This document shows, one piece after another, positions 36,732-46,385 of a stretch of DNA of 58,730 nt; position 1 is the first letter of the stretch, and every line of letters begins with the position of its first letter. The notes beneath the pieces were generated by a model. That model was not told where the DNA came from, searched no databases, and saw only the letters and a program-made list of their open reading frames with translations. Position numbers and translations under genes: made by a program. Source of the stretch: Pseudoalteromonas luteoviolacea DSM 6061. Lineage in GTDB: Bacteria > Pseudomonadota > Gammaproteobacteria > Enterobacterales > Alteromonadaceae. The stretch is taken from contig NZ_AUYB01000137.1 of the NCBI RefSeq assembly GCF_001625655.1, positions 1 through 58,730 of the forward strand. Reading direction: 5' to 3'.

Positions 36732-38792
36732 TTATTTACGAGCTGCTTTTACCTCTTTCAAATTAGCAGCGTGATCAATCTTGTAGTCAGGCATTTCTTT
36801 ATTACCATGAATTAGATAGTTATCCATCCAGCGCATAAGGCGAATACTGTAGTCATATTGTGCCGCAACTTTACGGTTACCATGACCTTCTCCTGGGTAA
36901 TAAACTAAACGTACGTCTTTGCCTTGTACCTTCATGTAACGATATAGCTCCATTGATTGAGCCGGGTGCACACGTGGGTCATCTTTACCGTGCATAATTA
37001 GCAATGGCGTTTTAGATTGGCCGGCCCAGTAAATCGGGCTGCGTTCAAGGTACCACTGCCATTTTTGCCATGGATATGAGCGAGCATGAACTAAAAACAT
37101 TTCATTTGATATGTCGGTAGTACCAAATTTTGACAGTTGGTTTGATACGCCTACGAACATTACACTCGCAGCAAAGTGCTCAGTTAGTTTCGTTGCACCC
37201 CAAGCAGATGCATAACCACCATATGAGCCGCCAGTAATACCGACTTTTTTAGTATCAACCAGCCCCATGTTCACGAGATATTCTTTCATATCCACTAAGT
37301 CGTCGAACTCTTTACCAGCGTAATCACCTTGGCCAAGCTTTGAGTAGTCGACGCCTTTACCCGTTGAACCACGATAATTAGGGTAAAAAATGGCATATCC
37401 GCGAGCGGCGCCCATTTGACCAGGATCTGAGTAACTTGTTAACCAGCCATTTTTATCATGAGACTCAGGGCCACCATGAACAGACATGATGAGTGGGTAA
37501 CGTTTACCTGCTTGGTAATCAAGTGGGTAAATTAGTACACCACCGATCTCAACGCCATCGCGAGCTTTAAAACTAAGCGCTTCTTGTTTGGCAAAGCGCT
37601 TGCTATTTAACCATTCATTTGAGTTTGACAGACGAGTAGGGCGCTTAGACCTTAGCATATACACTTCATTTGGATGCTTGGCTGTATTTGCGGTCAGTGC
37701 AATTGTTTTATCTGAATCGGACACTGATAGTTTGCCAGCGATCAGCTTGCCTTCTTTAATGAGCTTTTTATATTTGTTAGATCCAACTTTTATTTGGCCA
37801 ACAAAGCTTTCTGCACCAACATGACCTACGAAATTCAGGGCATTTTTTCGGTTTGACCACTCAAAATCACCGATATGTCCCATAAAATTAGGGATCCACT
37901 CTTCAACTTTGCCTGTTTTTGCGTGAGCAATATATAGGCGACCTTTTGCAGGATCATGTTTATCCTCGGCGCCTAGAATTGCAATGTATTTGCCATCTTG
38001 AGAAAACTCGGCTTCACCTAACTTACCTTCTGTTTTAAAGGATGTCGTTACTTTATGCGTTGTTGCATCCATAATATGCCACTGAGACTGCATATATTGG
38101 TCATCAATTAATGCGGTTGGCTGTGTCTTTACAAGTAATTTGCTCGCATCGTCAGACCAGTTTACGTCACTGACATAGTCTTCAATATTAATTGCTGTTG
38201 GCTTTAGCGCTTTCTCACTCGATGTTAAATCTAAAATATGAAGCTGTTTGTTTTTTAGACCAAGCTCGTAAACTTCTGCCATGAAGCCCAGTTTTTTTAG
38301 CTCTTTTTCAGAAGCTTCTTTTGCTGGCATTGCAAGTATAGCGACCTGTTTGCCATTAGGACTTAGGCGATATTTAGAGATGGACGTACCGGAAAGTGAA
38401 AGTACCTTTTGTGCTTCGCCGCCGTTTACGGCAATACGATAAAGCGAAGTGAATTTATCGGTTTTCTTTTTTGTTAAGAAATATATGAAGCTACCGTCGG
38501 CAGACCATGAAATATTGCGGATATTTACCTTACCTGTGATATACGGACGCTCGACACCTTCATCGTCCACAAGATAAAGTTCAGTGAAGTTCTTACCATT
38601 TTTATCAACATATAGCTCACGAGGAACTGAGCGCGTGAATGCAACAGATTCGCCATCAGGACTAACTGCTGAGCTTACTACCTTTTGGATTTTTGGAATG
38701 TCTTTGATGGTGATGGTGTCAGCATTGCTTGCAATGCTACTTGCACTCACTAGACCGATAGCGAGGGCAAGAGTCGTTTTGATCAACTTCAT
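36732..38792 (-). CDS. S9-family prolyl oligopeptidase-like peptidase, secreted
   Basis: The start at 38792 gives a signal peptide (MKLIKTTLALAIGLVSASSIAS) with AAGG eight bases upstream; an in-frame ATG at 38852 adds 20 unlikely residues. A PD40-type propeller fills about 40-400 (VSSAVSPDGESVAFTRS, ISWSADGSFIYFLT). The C-terminal alpha/beta hydrolase has the full triad: Ser in TGGSYGGY (about 522), Asp in HGKDDPRVHPAQS, His in GEGHGNRK. The enzyme cleaves short peptides, probably in the periplasm. Compare the S9-like gene at 46386, which lacks the Ser. Confidence 0.92.
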   Translation of the reverse strand: MKLIKTTLALAIGLVSASSIASNADTITIKDIPKIQKVVSSAVSPDGESVAFTRSVPRELYVDKNGKNFTELYLVDDEGVERPYITGKVNIRNISWSADGSFIYFLTKKKTDKFTSLYRIAVNGGEAQKVLSLSGTSISKYRLSPNGKQVAILAMPAKEASEKELKKLGFMAEVYELGLKNKQLHILDLTSSEKALKPTAINIEDYVSDVNWSDDASKLLVKTQPTALIDDQYMQSQWHIMDATTHKVTTSFKTEGKLGEAEFSQDGKYIAILGAEDKHDPAKGRLYIAHAKTGKVEEWIPNFMGHIGDFEWSNRKNALNFVGHVGAESFVGQIKVGSNKYKKLIKEGKLIAGKLSVSDSDKTIALTANTAKHPNEVYMLRSKRPTRLSNSNEWLNSKRFAKQEALSFKARDGVEIGGVLIYPLDYQAGKRYPLIMSVHGGPESHDKNGWLTSYSDPGQMGAARGYAIFYPNYRGSTGKGVDYSKLGQGDYAGKEFDDLVDMKEYLVNMGLVDTKKVGITGGSYGGYASAWGATKLTEHFAASVMFVGVSNQLSKFGTTDISNEMFLVHARSYPWQKWQWYLERSPIYWAGQSKTPLLIMHGKDDPRVHPAQSMELYRYMKVQGKDVRLVYYPGEGHGNRKVAAQYDYSIRLMRWMDNYLIHGNKEMPDYKIDHAANLKEVKAARK

Positions 38793-39258
38793 TGTACTAA
38801 CCTTGAGAAAAAACAGAGCTGAGAATAGAGACCCGCTCATAAAAGTTAGCACATTTTACGTAGGGGTATTAAGAAAACCAGTGTTTGCGATAAAGTGTAT
38901 AAGGTATGCGATTAGTGGGAAGTAAGTTGCATAAAATAGAATAAAAACTGACTAGATAAGCAGAAAATACTTTTATAAATGCGTAAGCGCTGGATTGTTT
39001 ATTGACTCAAACGTGCTCTAAGCCACTAGCTTATCTATGAAATACTTTATTAGATAATCAAGAAATCTTTGTTTTATTTGAAAAAAATAGATCCTCGTCG
39101 TTGTTTGAATTGTCTCACCTCTAGGTCAATAGAGTTTCAAATGGATGGTTCAGGCACTCTTGTTAGCACCAAGTATTAAGCAATAATTATGTTGCGCATA
39201 AATTTATCTAAGTGCAAAGTAATGTGACACCTAAGCTATTGAGTAAGGGATATTTTAT
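38793..39258. other. Gene-free spacer
   Basis: About 466 bases holding the upstream regions of the S9 peptidase gene (minus strand) and the lipoprotein gene (plus strand). AT-rich; I see no gene, terminator or clear operator in it. Confidence 0.4.
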
Positions 39259-39861
39259 ATGGGGATGTTGGTGAAGGTTCTTATTTTGGTATTCACAATT
39301 TCATTGTTTGGGTGCGTAACGCCAAACTTAGCACCTAAGTTTGAACTACCAGCAGACTCTGGGGCTGGTATTGTCTGGGGAACAATTACGTATGAAGGGC
39401 AGTACAACGACTTTCAATTGTTCTATAAAAATAATAACTCAGGTGAGCTTGGGTATGTTCAGGCTGACTTAATAGAGATGCAAAACGCCAGAGGTGGTAT
39501 TTTTGCGGTGTCATTGCCTGCTGGGAGTTATACGTTGACTGGTTGGCGAATAAGCGAGCCGTATTTATCGGTAAACTTCTCACAAAGAGGCAATGAGTTT
39601 GTCAGTGAAAGCGGTATCATAAACTATATTGGCAATGTTCACTTTACTCTGCAGGCACGCATGAATATGGCTGAAGCAGGCGTTATTTATCAAAATCACA
39701 TAAAGCGTGATAAACAGCTTATTGTAAATAGGTATCCTAGTTTTGATATCGAAAAGTTGAAGGTAGACAATGTCTTCCTTGGTTCCACTTTCTGTTCAAA
39801 GCCAGTAGTTAGCGAAAACAAGCGTTGTACTAAATCGATAGTAAATACGCCGGTAAGATAA
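39259..39861 (+). CDS. Lipoprotein of unknown function
   Basis: A lipobox is clear (ISLFGC, Cys about 19). The mature part of about 180 residues is beta-rich, with AGIVWGTITYEGQYNDFQLF and IFAVSLPAGSYTLTGWRI, a pattern of single-domain transthyretin/carboxypeptidase-regulatory-like or DUF2846-like lipoproteins. Two Cys near the end (STFCSKP, NKRCTKS) may bond. A GTAAGGGATA ribosome site precedes the ATG. It is a single gene; its function is unknown. Confidence 0.72.
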   Translation: MGMLVKVLILVFTISLFGCVTPNLAPKFELPADSGAGIVWGTITYEGQYNDFQLFYKNNNSGELGYVQADLIEMQNARGGIFAVSLPAGSYTLTGWRISEPYLSVNFSQRGNEFVSESGIINYIGNVHFTLQARMNMAEAGVIYQNHIKRDKQLIVNRYPSFDIEKLKVDNVFLGSTFCSKPVVSENKRCTKSIVNTPVR

Positions 39862-40177
39862 TATATACCGAAAAGGGTGCACTTAGGAATTGAATTCGCG
39901 AACAAATGTAAACAGATAATCCAGGACTTTATGAGCAATGACGGCTAATAAATAAAGTTAGTACTATTCGTAAAGTTAGCTGCTAAAAAGCCCGGCAACC
40001 ATTATTTGATTGTTTTCGTTGCTACATCCCCTATTTAAGGAGCGTTGTATCTACAAATGTAACTTGCCAATATTTATGTCTGTCAGACTTGATGTGAGGT
40101 CTATTAGTCAAATCTGACAGTCCACACGAGCGATTAATAAACATTGTGATTTATGATAATTTTCTAAGACTGAAAGC
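39862..40177. other. Spacer with a 13-base inverted repeat
   Basis: No supportable gene. CTGTCAGACTTGA at 40080-40092 and its near-exact complement at 40108-40120 could form a hairpin that ends the minus-strand kinase-like gene, but no T run follows. Confidence 0.4.
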
Positions 40178-41692
40178 TTAAATCACATCTCGTGAAAAAG
40201 ATTTAATAGCATCGTTGATCAAAGTGCCTTCAGCTGGCTTTTTCATCATTTTTTGGAAGTAAGATTGCTCTCTTACATCATCCCAGTTGATATCTGGATA
40301 GTACTCAGCAGCCCTCTCAACTGTAAGCAAGTGGCCAAGTAAAAAACTTACATATGAAGTGTATTTGGTGCCAATTGAACCAGAGATGTTACCGTCTTCA
40401 TCTTTGAGCCGACCGTTAAAGTAATTGCTGATCGCTTGTTTAACATTATCAGTCGAGTCCGCGCCTTTAACTCGATTGAGCAGAGCTGTAGCTCTGCGTT
40501 TACCATTTTTTCCTGCTACACCATAATGTTCATACGTTCGCTGTTCGTTATCTAAATAAGTTTCAATGCTGAGTATCACATAGCGTTTAAAGTCACGGTC
40601 TAATATTGGACTACTGGTATCCGGATTCAATGGGTTTCCTTCATAGCTATTACTTCGAAATAGCTTAGCTGGTCGTTTAGTGCTTTCTAATTGTTCCAAG
40701 GATTTCTTTTGTAAAATGGGGTCATTTAATGAAGCTAAACTATGCAACCTAGTGAGCATAGTTTGATAAATTATCATTGCATTTTCTTCAAAAGAATCAT
40801 TGTCAGGGTGGAGGCTAGCTTTCGTTAAATCTATACCCGTTAACTTGTAGATGTCCTTTAGTTCATCAACGCCAGGCTTAATTACACTAAATATTTTTAT
40901 TAATGCGTTTTCAATGCCAATTTCAAGGGGGACTCTTTGTGCTCTAAATGCGTCTAGGTAAGAAGTTGCAGTTTCTCCTAACATTTGTAGAAAACCATCA
41001 GTTCCAATATAGTATCGAAGATAATCTTTATAAACCTTTTTTATAGCTCCCTTAATACCTTTGTATTCGGCAGGATAAAGGGGGTTATTATTGTCATTTT
41101 TATCGTAAAAACGAAAAGCAGCACCAAAATCGATTTTCGTGACCCAGCGCTCACCATTATAAAGTGAGCTATCTAATAAGGCCACGTTGCTACTATGTAA
41201 ACTATAATCTCCAACAAGTAATGAATATAATACCGCATGAGTCATGCCGTTTAGCTCACCATCGAGTAGGAAGTCGTCGTACTTCTTTTTTCCTGAGCTC
41301 ATTTCGGTCCAATTTGAGCGCTCGCGACCTTTGTCATTTGAGGTTTCTAGAATCTTGTGTAACTCAGTCAGCTTAAGAAATTTTTGGATAAGCACTGTTG
41401 TATTTGTTTCTTTTTCACAGTCGATACTTGCAGTAGCTAAGCATTTTTTGTAATTATCTCGGATTAATTGTTTTTTGAATACTTCAATGATCTCACCTGC
41501 CAACCCTTCAGTGAAAGTTTCTAAAGCGTCTGTTGGTTGTTTTACAAAGTACTCTTGACCATTTTTTTTATAAATTCCAGTTAATGAGCCGCTGATTTTG
41601 GCCCTCGCATTTTTTCCGCCAAGCTTTGAACCATCTTCTTTCCTTTTCATTGAACCAAAATAGGTAAATTCAAATTCTTGCTCTGTTTCCAA
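40178..41692 (-). CDS. Orphan protein with a kinase-like core (HipA/PI4-kinase-like; possible LepB N-terminal relative)
   Basis: 504 residues, soluble, with no signal peptide. Kinase-like signatures appear in order: a glycine/serine-rich start with ISGSLTGIYKKNGQEYFVKQP (candidate ATP Lys), then GDYSLHSSNVALL (catalytic-loop-like, with His and Asn), then VTKIDFGAAF (DFG-like metal loop). The D-x5-HxxN-plus-IDFG spacing recalls HipA and phosphatidylinositol kinases; the Legionella effector LepB has such a domain with PI4-kinase activity. The remaining 280 residues are helical and unrecognised. The gene stands alone, with long gene-free DNA on both sides. A host- or predator-directed effector is possible but is inference. 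Confidence 0.55.
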   Translation of the reverse strand: METEQEFEFTYFGSMKRKEDGSKLGGKNARAKISGSLTGIYKKNGQEYFVKQPTDALETFTEGLAGEIIEVFKKQLIRDNYKKCLATASIDCEKETNTTVLIQKFLKLTELHKILETSNDKGRERSNWTEMSSGKKKYDDFLLDGELNGMTHAVLYSLLVGDYSLHSSNVALLDSSLYNGERWVTKIDFGAAFRFYDKNDNNNPLYPAEYKGIKGAIKKVYKDYLRYYIGTDGFLQMLGETATSYLDAFRAQRVPLEIGIENALIKIFSVIKPGVDELKDIYKLTGIDLTKASLHPDNDSFEENAMIIYQTMLTRLHSLASLNDPILQKKSLEQLESTKRPAKLFRSNSYEGNPLNPDTSSPILDRDFKRYVILSIETYLDNEQRTYEHYGVAGKNGKRRATALLNRVKGADSTDNVKQAISNYFNGRLKDEDGNISGSIGTKYTSYVSFLLGHLLTVERAAEYYPDINWDDVREQSYFQKMMKKPAEGTLINDAIKSFSRDVI

Positions 41693-41928
41693 AATTGACT
41701 CCTAATCTAAAACGTATGTTAAGCAACTAGAGAGTTCTAGTTTGTATGTAAGATTAAATAGTCTTATCTTTTAATACACTGGCAAAATAATGCGATTTTG
41801 AGACAGTCCAATGAATTGATATATGTGATGTCTTGAATAGCCTTTTGGTTGATTGTTGAGGGCGGGCTTTCGCCATAGTACATGCCGTAATCGCGATTTG
41901 GTTTATTTGTTGGGTTAAGAGTGTGCAG

Positions 41929-42177
41929 ATGAAGGAAACGTCATTCCATTTTTAATCTTTATGGTCGATGCGTTGAAGCACTTCAATTTTATGAAAGTAT
42001 TTGAATGGGAAACTTGGCTCCCTGTGGTGCTATCAGGGTTCTCCCGCCTCTAATGGTGTAAATGCCAATTGGCAGGAGAAGGTGGTTCACGGGGGGGCTT
42101 CGATTGGAGGTTTTGTCATGGTGGGCACTGACGTGTTACACAAAAATATGAGCAACTTTCGGGCTTTGACTTATTGA
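41929..42177 (+). pseudogene. PhnB-type VOC (glyoxalase-fold) protein pseudogene, frameshifted
   Basis: One frame reads NLYGRCVEALQFYESI and stops; the next frame continues with LNGKLGSLWCYQGSPASNGV, then NWQEKVVHGGASIGGF, then VMVGTDV. Together they follow the order of PhnB-like VOC proteins (start FDGxCEEALxFY, then a GELGSLxRY-type segment, then a KVMHA-x-IGG-x-LMGSD-type strand). There is a frameshift near 41999-42003 and the 3' end is cut by a stop at 42175. An ATG at 41929 begins a third frame that soon stops. A decayed gene is the simplest reading. Confidence 0.7.
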
Positions 42178-42390
42178 TAAGGTAGCAAGTTAAGTTATTG
42201 TTTGAATTTTTCAGAAGGTGGAGGGTTACTTTACCTCCTTAAAAAACGTTTTAGTCGCCGTACTATGTAATTTTAAGAGGTCGCTTTGGTGTACAGTGAC
42301 ATCTTTAACTGCGTGCATAAAAAGCTCGGCAGAGTAACATCGTGCTTAATATCTCGCTAGGTATGGACCGTATTATTGGTAATCTCGACG

Positions 42391-42418
42391 AAAAAGCCAG
42401 CTAACTTAGCTGGCTTTT
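42391..42418 (-). terminator. Bidirectional rho-independent terminator
   Basis: AAAAGCCAGCTAA and TTAGCTGGCTTTT form a perfect 13-base stem with a single-base centre, with A and T runs on its two sides. It lies ten bases past the exporter stop codon. Confidence 0.88.
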
Positions 42419-42427
42419 AACTAGGGA

Positions 42428-43711
42428 TTACAAGCTCTTTTTAGGAGGCAGTGCAACGTTCGCAAATATTAAGCCTGCAACGAGAGACATAAATATCAGG
42501 AATGTTTGTTGACCAATGTGATCTGCCATGACAAAGCTCTGACCTTCAATTAGCGAGTTCAATCCAATATAGGTCTTAGAGCCCGGAACTAATACAATCA
42601 GCCCTTTCATAGTCACTATTGATGCGGGGGCATTTTCAACTCTGTTAAAGATATTACTGAATATTCCTACCGCAAATGCGCCTGCAAAAGTACCCAACGC
42701 ATAGTCAAAGTAAATTGCTGCGCTGACTGACACTGCGTACGCAATAAAGCCGGAGGTAATGCACCATGGCGTGTGTTTTAACTTGGTTTTGAATATTACG
42801 ACTAAGCTTAAACACAGTAATAATATAGCGAGCCATGCAGTCCATTTTGGAATTGGATCTGGTTGTACAAAATCTGTTTGGCCAAACAAATAAAAGCCAA
42901 TACTAATTCCTAAAAAAGCACCAAAATAGAGCTTAAACAGCAACATAAACGCGTCCATGACACGTGCCGTGCCCGAAACCAAATGCCTCGCAGACAATTC
43001 TGCAAAACCCAGCGCTAAAGCTAAACCTGGTATAAATACAATTATTGCGGACAATACTACCAATCGAATATTAAGTTGTGGATCGATATAGGCAGACACT
43101 GCGCAAGCAGCAATAGCGGACGCAATTGCGACCATCGGCTCTAGCATGTGTGTGACGCGTTTTGAGTGCTCTGACCATAGGATAAAGAGGTACACTAATA
43201 TCGAAATGATGCCAGACCAAATAACATCGCTCCAGCTAGTGCCCATAAGCATGGCAAATGCGCCACCAGAGACCGCAAAAGCCAGCGCCATTTGCCATCT
43301 AGAGTAGGGAGACTCTGCGGTTTGTATTTTGTCTAGGCACTCGTCCGCCTCTGTGACTGTTAATTCACCTGCCAGCATTCTGTTAACGACATCGTCAGTG
43401 TTGGCTAATGATCCCAAATCATGATCACCGGGCTCTACCCTTGCTACGTGGGTATATTCCTCTTCGTGGCCATCTGTCCAAATTACAAAAGTAACCGATG
43501 TCGGAGACATGACAAACGATGATTTCAATCCAAGGTGTGTGGCAACTTCCATCAAGTGTGCTTCTAAACGAAAAGCAGGAGTACCATATTGGTGAAGCAT
43601 TTTGCCAAGTTTAACAATAAACTTGCGCTTTTGCGTAAACGTCGCTGAGTTCAACTGTGCAATACCTAATAGTTGAGTAGTTAAGGACCAAGCCCAAAAA
43701 TCTGAGCACAA
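42428..43711 (-). CDS. ThrE-type threonine/serine exporter family membrane protein
   Basis: A cytoplasmic N-terminal part (FTQKRKFIVKLGKMLHQYGTPAFRLEAHL, then SFVMSPTSVTFVIWTDGHEE) is the ThrE N-terminal domain; about ten membrane helices follow, covering both the ThrE (DUF1212) and DUF3815-like halves in one chain. Such proteins export threonine and serine. The furthest start is a TTG at 43711; a TTG at 43654 (before NSATFTQKRKF), with TAGG upstream, is an equally good choice and closer to the family start. Both initiation codons are rare. A terminator follows the stop. Confidence 0.85.
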   Translation of the reverse strand: MCSDFWAWSLTTQLLGIAQLNSATFTQKRKFIVKLGKMLHQYGTPAFRLEAHLMEVATHLGLKSSFVMSPTSVTFVIWTDGHEEEYTHVARVEPGDHDLGSLANTDDVVNRMLAGELTVTEADECLDKIQTAESPYSRWQMALAFAVSGGAFAMLMGTSWSDVIWSGIISILVYLFILWSEHSKRVTHMLEPMVAIASAIAACAVSAYIDPQLNIRLVVLSAIIVFIPGLALALGFAELSARHLVSGTARVMDAFMLLFKLYFGAFLGISIGFYLFGQTDFVQPDPIPKWTAWLAILLLCLSLVVIFKTKLKHTPWCITSGFIAYAVSVSAAIYFDYALGTFAGAFAVGIFSNIFNRVENAPASIVTMKGLIVLVPGSKTYIGLNSLIEGQSFVMADHIGQQTFLIFMSLVAGLIFANVALPPKKSL

Positions 43712-43948
43712 TACTGCTCAAACCCCAAATTACACTAAAATATTATAACTTTAATGGTGCAATGTTACTGCTCAATTATGTTGCAATTTTGAACAATGAG
43801 ATGGAATAGATATGAATAAACTATTCCATATTTTTTGCATGAGCAGCGCACATAATTCTATGCAAAGTGTTCTAGGATAACCCAGCCTCAATTACCATAA
43901 AATCAATAATAAGTTACGCCGCGCATTCTAACCAGTTTTGCTGTATTT

Positions 43949-45184
43949 TCAACGCATTTTATTTGCGTTTTTTTCCTCAATCCACTGAGACATGTATTGA
44001 GTGCTACGCAACGTGTGGTGTTTCAACATTTGGCCGTAAAAATTTTGGGTTCTATGGCGAGCTAAAGTATTTCTAATAGCCGTAATTTTGTTTAATAAAC
44101 GGGTACTTAAGTAGACTTTGTCATGCCGCGCTTGCAACAGCGCTAATCCGTTCGATTGGGCATTTTGAAACTGAGTTTCATCAGTATAAAGTGCGACTGC
44201 AGCTTCGACAAACTCTTGGTCATTTTGTGCAACACAACCATGCCAAGGCAGATCACCATGCATCCCCTCTGCACCGATTGGCGTGGTCACGCAGGGTGTT
44301 TGGGTGAGCATCGCCTCTAAGAACTTGCCCTTTATACCTGCACCAAACCGAATGGGTGATAAACACACTTTGCTCTGCTTCATGACCTCAATGGCATCTT
44401 CTGCCCAACCTTTCACCAAAAAGCCTGTCTTTGGGTTGTTAAGGGCAGTGGCTTTTTTCGGTGGGTAAGAACCATAAATATGCAGTTCGGCATCAGGTAA
44501 ACGTTTCTTGATTGCTGGCCATAGCTTTTGCAGGTACAGCACAGAATCCCAGTTTGGGGCATGTCGAAAGTTGCCGATGGTCATAAAGTGTTGACGCTCT
44601 TCGAAACGAGGCAAGTTGCTTGGTAACTTTGATAAGTCTACTAAAAATGGTAGATGTACCAGTAAGTCCTCACTGATGTTAAAGGTGTTACGTAGCAGCT
44701 CTAGCTCGAAATCGGACACAATTAGGGATAAATCACATCGCAATATCGCTGCAATTTCTCTTTTAGCAAGTTCGGAGTCAAGCAGTTTTGACGTATCAAA
44801 ATCCACGTTTGCCTTGACGGCTTCATGTCTTACTCCACGCAGGCATTGGAGATCTTCTGTATCGAGGATTTTCATGGCGTTGGGGGCATATTTGTCTACT
44901 CGCCAGCCAAATTGCTCTTCCATCATGAATCGGTCGAACATGACAATATCTGGAGCAAGTTGCTGAATATACTCATCAAATGAGCTGCAATTGAGCGCTA
45001 TTTGCTGACTAGATACGCCATACTCGTTCAAATCAACCATGTGATCTGTGGTTTGAGCTGGGCTGGCAAACTCTACCTGCCAACCTTGAGATTTATAAAA
45101 CTGAAGTAAGGACAGCATATGCACGCCAGCAGCAGAAGAGTTAGGCTCTGGCCATACATATCCAATAACTAAAACTTTGATCAT
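43949..45184 (-). CDS. Glycosyltransferase family 4-like protein
   Basis: 411 residues with a GT-B layout: N-terminal VLVIGYVWPEPNSSAAGVHMLSLL (donor-side GT4 start) and C-terminal FGAGIKGKFLEAMLTQTPCVTTPIGAEGM, which holds the Glu of the GT4 EX7E region. NDQEFVEAAVALYTDE follows as expected. It transfers a sugar from an NDP donor to an unknown acceptor. Its ATG directly follows the TAA of the LacI gene (TAAATG), so it is very probably co-transcribed and translationally linked. No cell-wall or polysaccharide cluster surrounds it. Confidence 0.85.
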   Translation of the reverse strand: MIKVLVIGYVWPEPNSSAAGVHMLSLLQFYKSQGWQVEFASPAQTTDHMVDLNEYGVSSQQIALNCSSFDEYIQQLAPDIVMFDRFMMEEQFGWRVDKYAPNAMKILDTEDLQCLRGVRHEAVKANVDFDTSKLLDSELAKREIAAILRCDLSLIVSDFELELLRNTFNISEDLLVHLPFLVDLSKLPSNLPRFEERQHFMTIGNFRHAPNWDSVLYLQKLWPAIKKRLPDAELHIYGSYPPKKATALNNPKTGFLVKGWAEDAIEVMKQSKVCLSPIRFGAGIKGKFLEAMLTQTPCVTTPIGAEGMHGDLPWHGCVAQNDQEFVEAAVALYTDETQFQNAQSNGLALLQARHDKVYLSTRLLNKITAIRNTLARHRTQNFYGQMLKHHTLRSTQYMSQWIEEKNANKMR

Positions 45185-46198
45185 TTATGAAGAAGATTCT
45201 CTAATTTGTAATGTAATGTCTACCAGCGTCCTAACCGGTGGTTGTGATTTGTTAAGGATTTCGCTTAGTGCCTGACACGTACGTTTACCTATATCATCGG
45301 CATCAATTCGAACTGAAGAAAGAGCGGGGCGCATTAACCTTGAATCGGCTAAGTCGTCAAAACCAATGACTTTAATGTCTTTGCCAGGAATAAGATCATG
45401 CTCACGCATAGCTTCAATCGCACCATAGGCGATGACGTCACTGAAACACACAATTGCTTGTGTATCGGGAGCTAGTTTATATAACTGATGAAATGCATCT
45501 CTACCGCCTTGGCGGTTAGTTGGTGCTGTTATTTCTTGGGCCTGCGACGTTGAGTTGCGCGCAGAGATGGCTGACCGGAAGCCTGCAACACGCTCATGAT
45601 AATCTGATATCTCAGTTGTACCACCTAAAAAAGCCAGTTTGTTTAGGCCCTTTTCGAGCAAATGCTCCGTGGCCAAATGAGTGCCTTTTTGGTTGTCAGG
45701 CAAAATACAGGGCGCATCTGCAAATTGAATTTCACGCATTATGTTTATTACTGGAAAGCCGGAGTGTACCAATTGATTCACCCAATCTTTAGTAGTTCCA
45801 GGGGCGGGTACCATTACAAATGCGGATACGTTGTACTCTTTCAGTGTATTAACAACTTGCTGTTGACGTTGAAAGTCTTCGCCCGTATTTACCAACATAG
45901 GCACCATGCCCAATGCATAGATATGTTTTTCCAATCCTACGGCTAATTGTGCAGAATAAGGGTTCGTTAAATCGTTGATTACTACAGCAACTAAGTTAGA
46001 TTTTTTACTTCTAAGTGCCGCAGCGTCACGGTTGTACACGTACCCTAGCTTTTCTATTGCTTTTAAGACTTTTTCTTTGCTTTTATCGCTTACTTTATCT
46101 GAATGGGTCAATACGAGTGAAACGGTAGACTTTGAGACTTGTGCTTCTTTGGCAACATCGAAAATTGTTATTTTTTCTGGTTTTTTGTTGTTGTTCAT
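45185..46198 (-). CDS. LacI-family transcriptional regulator
   Basis: A LacI HTH (TIFDVAKEAQVSKSTVSLVL, then RDAAALRSKKSN hinge) and a periplasmic-binding-like effector domain (FVMVPAPGT, VIGFDDLADSRLMRPALSSV) make up the full 337 residues. Its effector is probably a sugar or glycoside. The stop is fused to the start of the glycosyltransferase gene. A LacI-type palindrome lies 45 bases upstream (46243-46252), so self-control is likely. Confidence 0.93.
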   Translation of the reverse strand: MNNNKKPEKITIFDVAKEAQVSKSTVSLVLTHSDKVSDKSKEKVLKAIEKLGYVYNRDAAALRSKKSNLVAVVINDLTNPYSAQLAVGLEKHIYALGMVPMLVNTGEDFQRQQQVVNTLKEYNVSAFVMVPAPGTTKDWVNQLVHSGFPVINIMREIQFADAPCILPDNQKGTHLATEHLLEKGLNKLAFLGGTTEISDYHERVAGFRSAISARNSTSQAQEITAPTNRQGGRDAFHQLYKLAPDTQAIVCFSDVIAYGAIEAMREHDLIPGKDIKVIGFDDLADSRLMRPALSSVRIDADDIGKRTCQALSEILNKSQPPVRTLVDITLQIRESSS

Positions 46199-46242
46199 AA
46201 GTGCCTGATCGCATTCATTGTGCTGATGACGGTTGCATAGTT

Positions 46243-46252
46243 TAAACGTTTA
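46243..46252. promoter_or_regulatory. Candidate LacI-family operator
   Basis: TAAACGTTTA is a perfect palindrome with the central CG typical of LacI/GalR operators, in the spacer between the LacI gene and the divergent S9-like gene. It may control one or both. Confidence 0.55.
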
Positions 46253-46327
46253 GTCTGTGGCTCTGCAACTTCCAATTCAATTGTGTACTATTTCTCTAAA
46301 ACAATAGTCTAAAAATCACATTTTTGA

Positions 46328-46361
46328 ACGCCAAGTGTCTCTAAAATACTGCACTTGGCGT
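46328..46361. repeat. 10-base inverted repeat between divergent genes
   Basis: ACGCCAAGTG and CACTTGGCGT are separated by 14 bases. The site lies just before the S9-like gene. It could be a regulator site or an mRNA hairpin; without a T run it is unlikely to be a terminator. Confidence 0.5.
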
Positions 46362-46385
46362 AAAATCATTATATCATGGACTGCT

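Larger units (their letters stand above)
41693..42427. other. 735-base region without an intact gene
   Basis: Contains the VOC pseudogene (41929-42177), a GGAGG-loop-CCTCC hairpin near 42223-42240 followed by TTAAAAAA, and the terminator at 42391. I see no other gene. Confidence 0.5.

Noticed and set aside
38584..38925. 113-codon plus-strand frame near the S9 peptidase start
   Set aside because: It lies mostly over the signal-peptide and propeller coding sequence of the minus-strand gene and reads as its complement.
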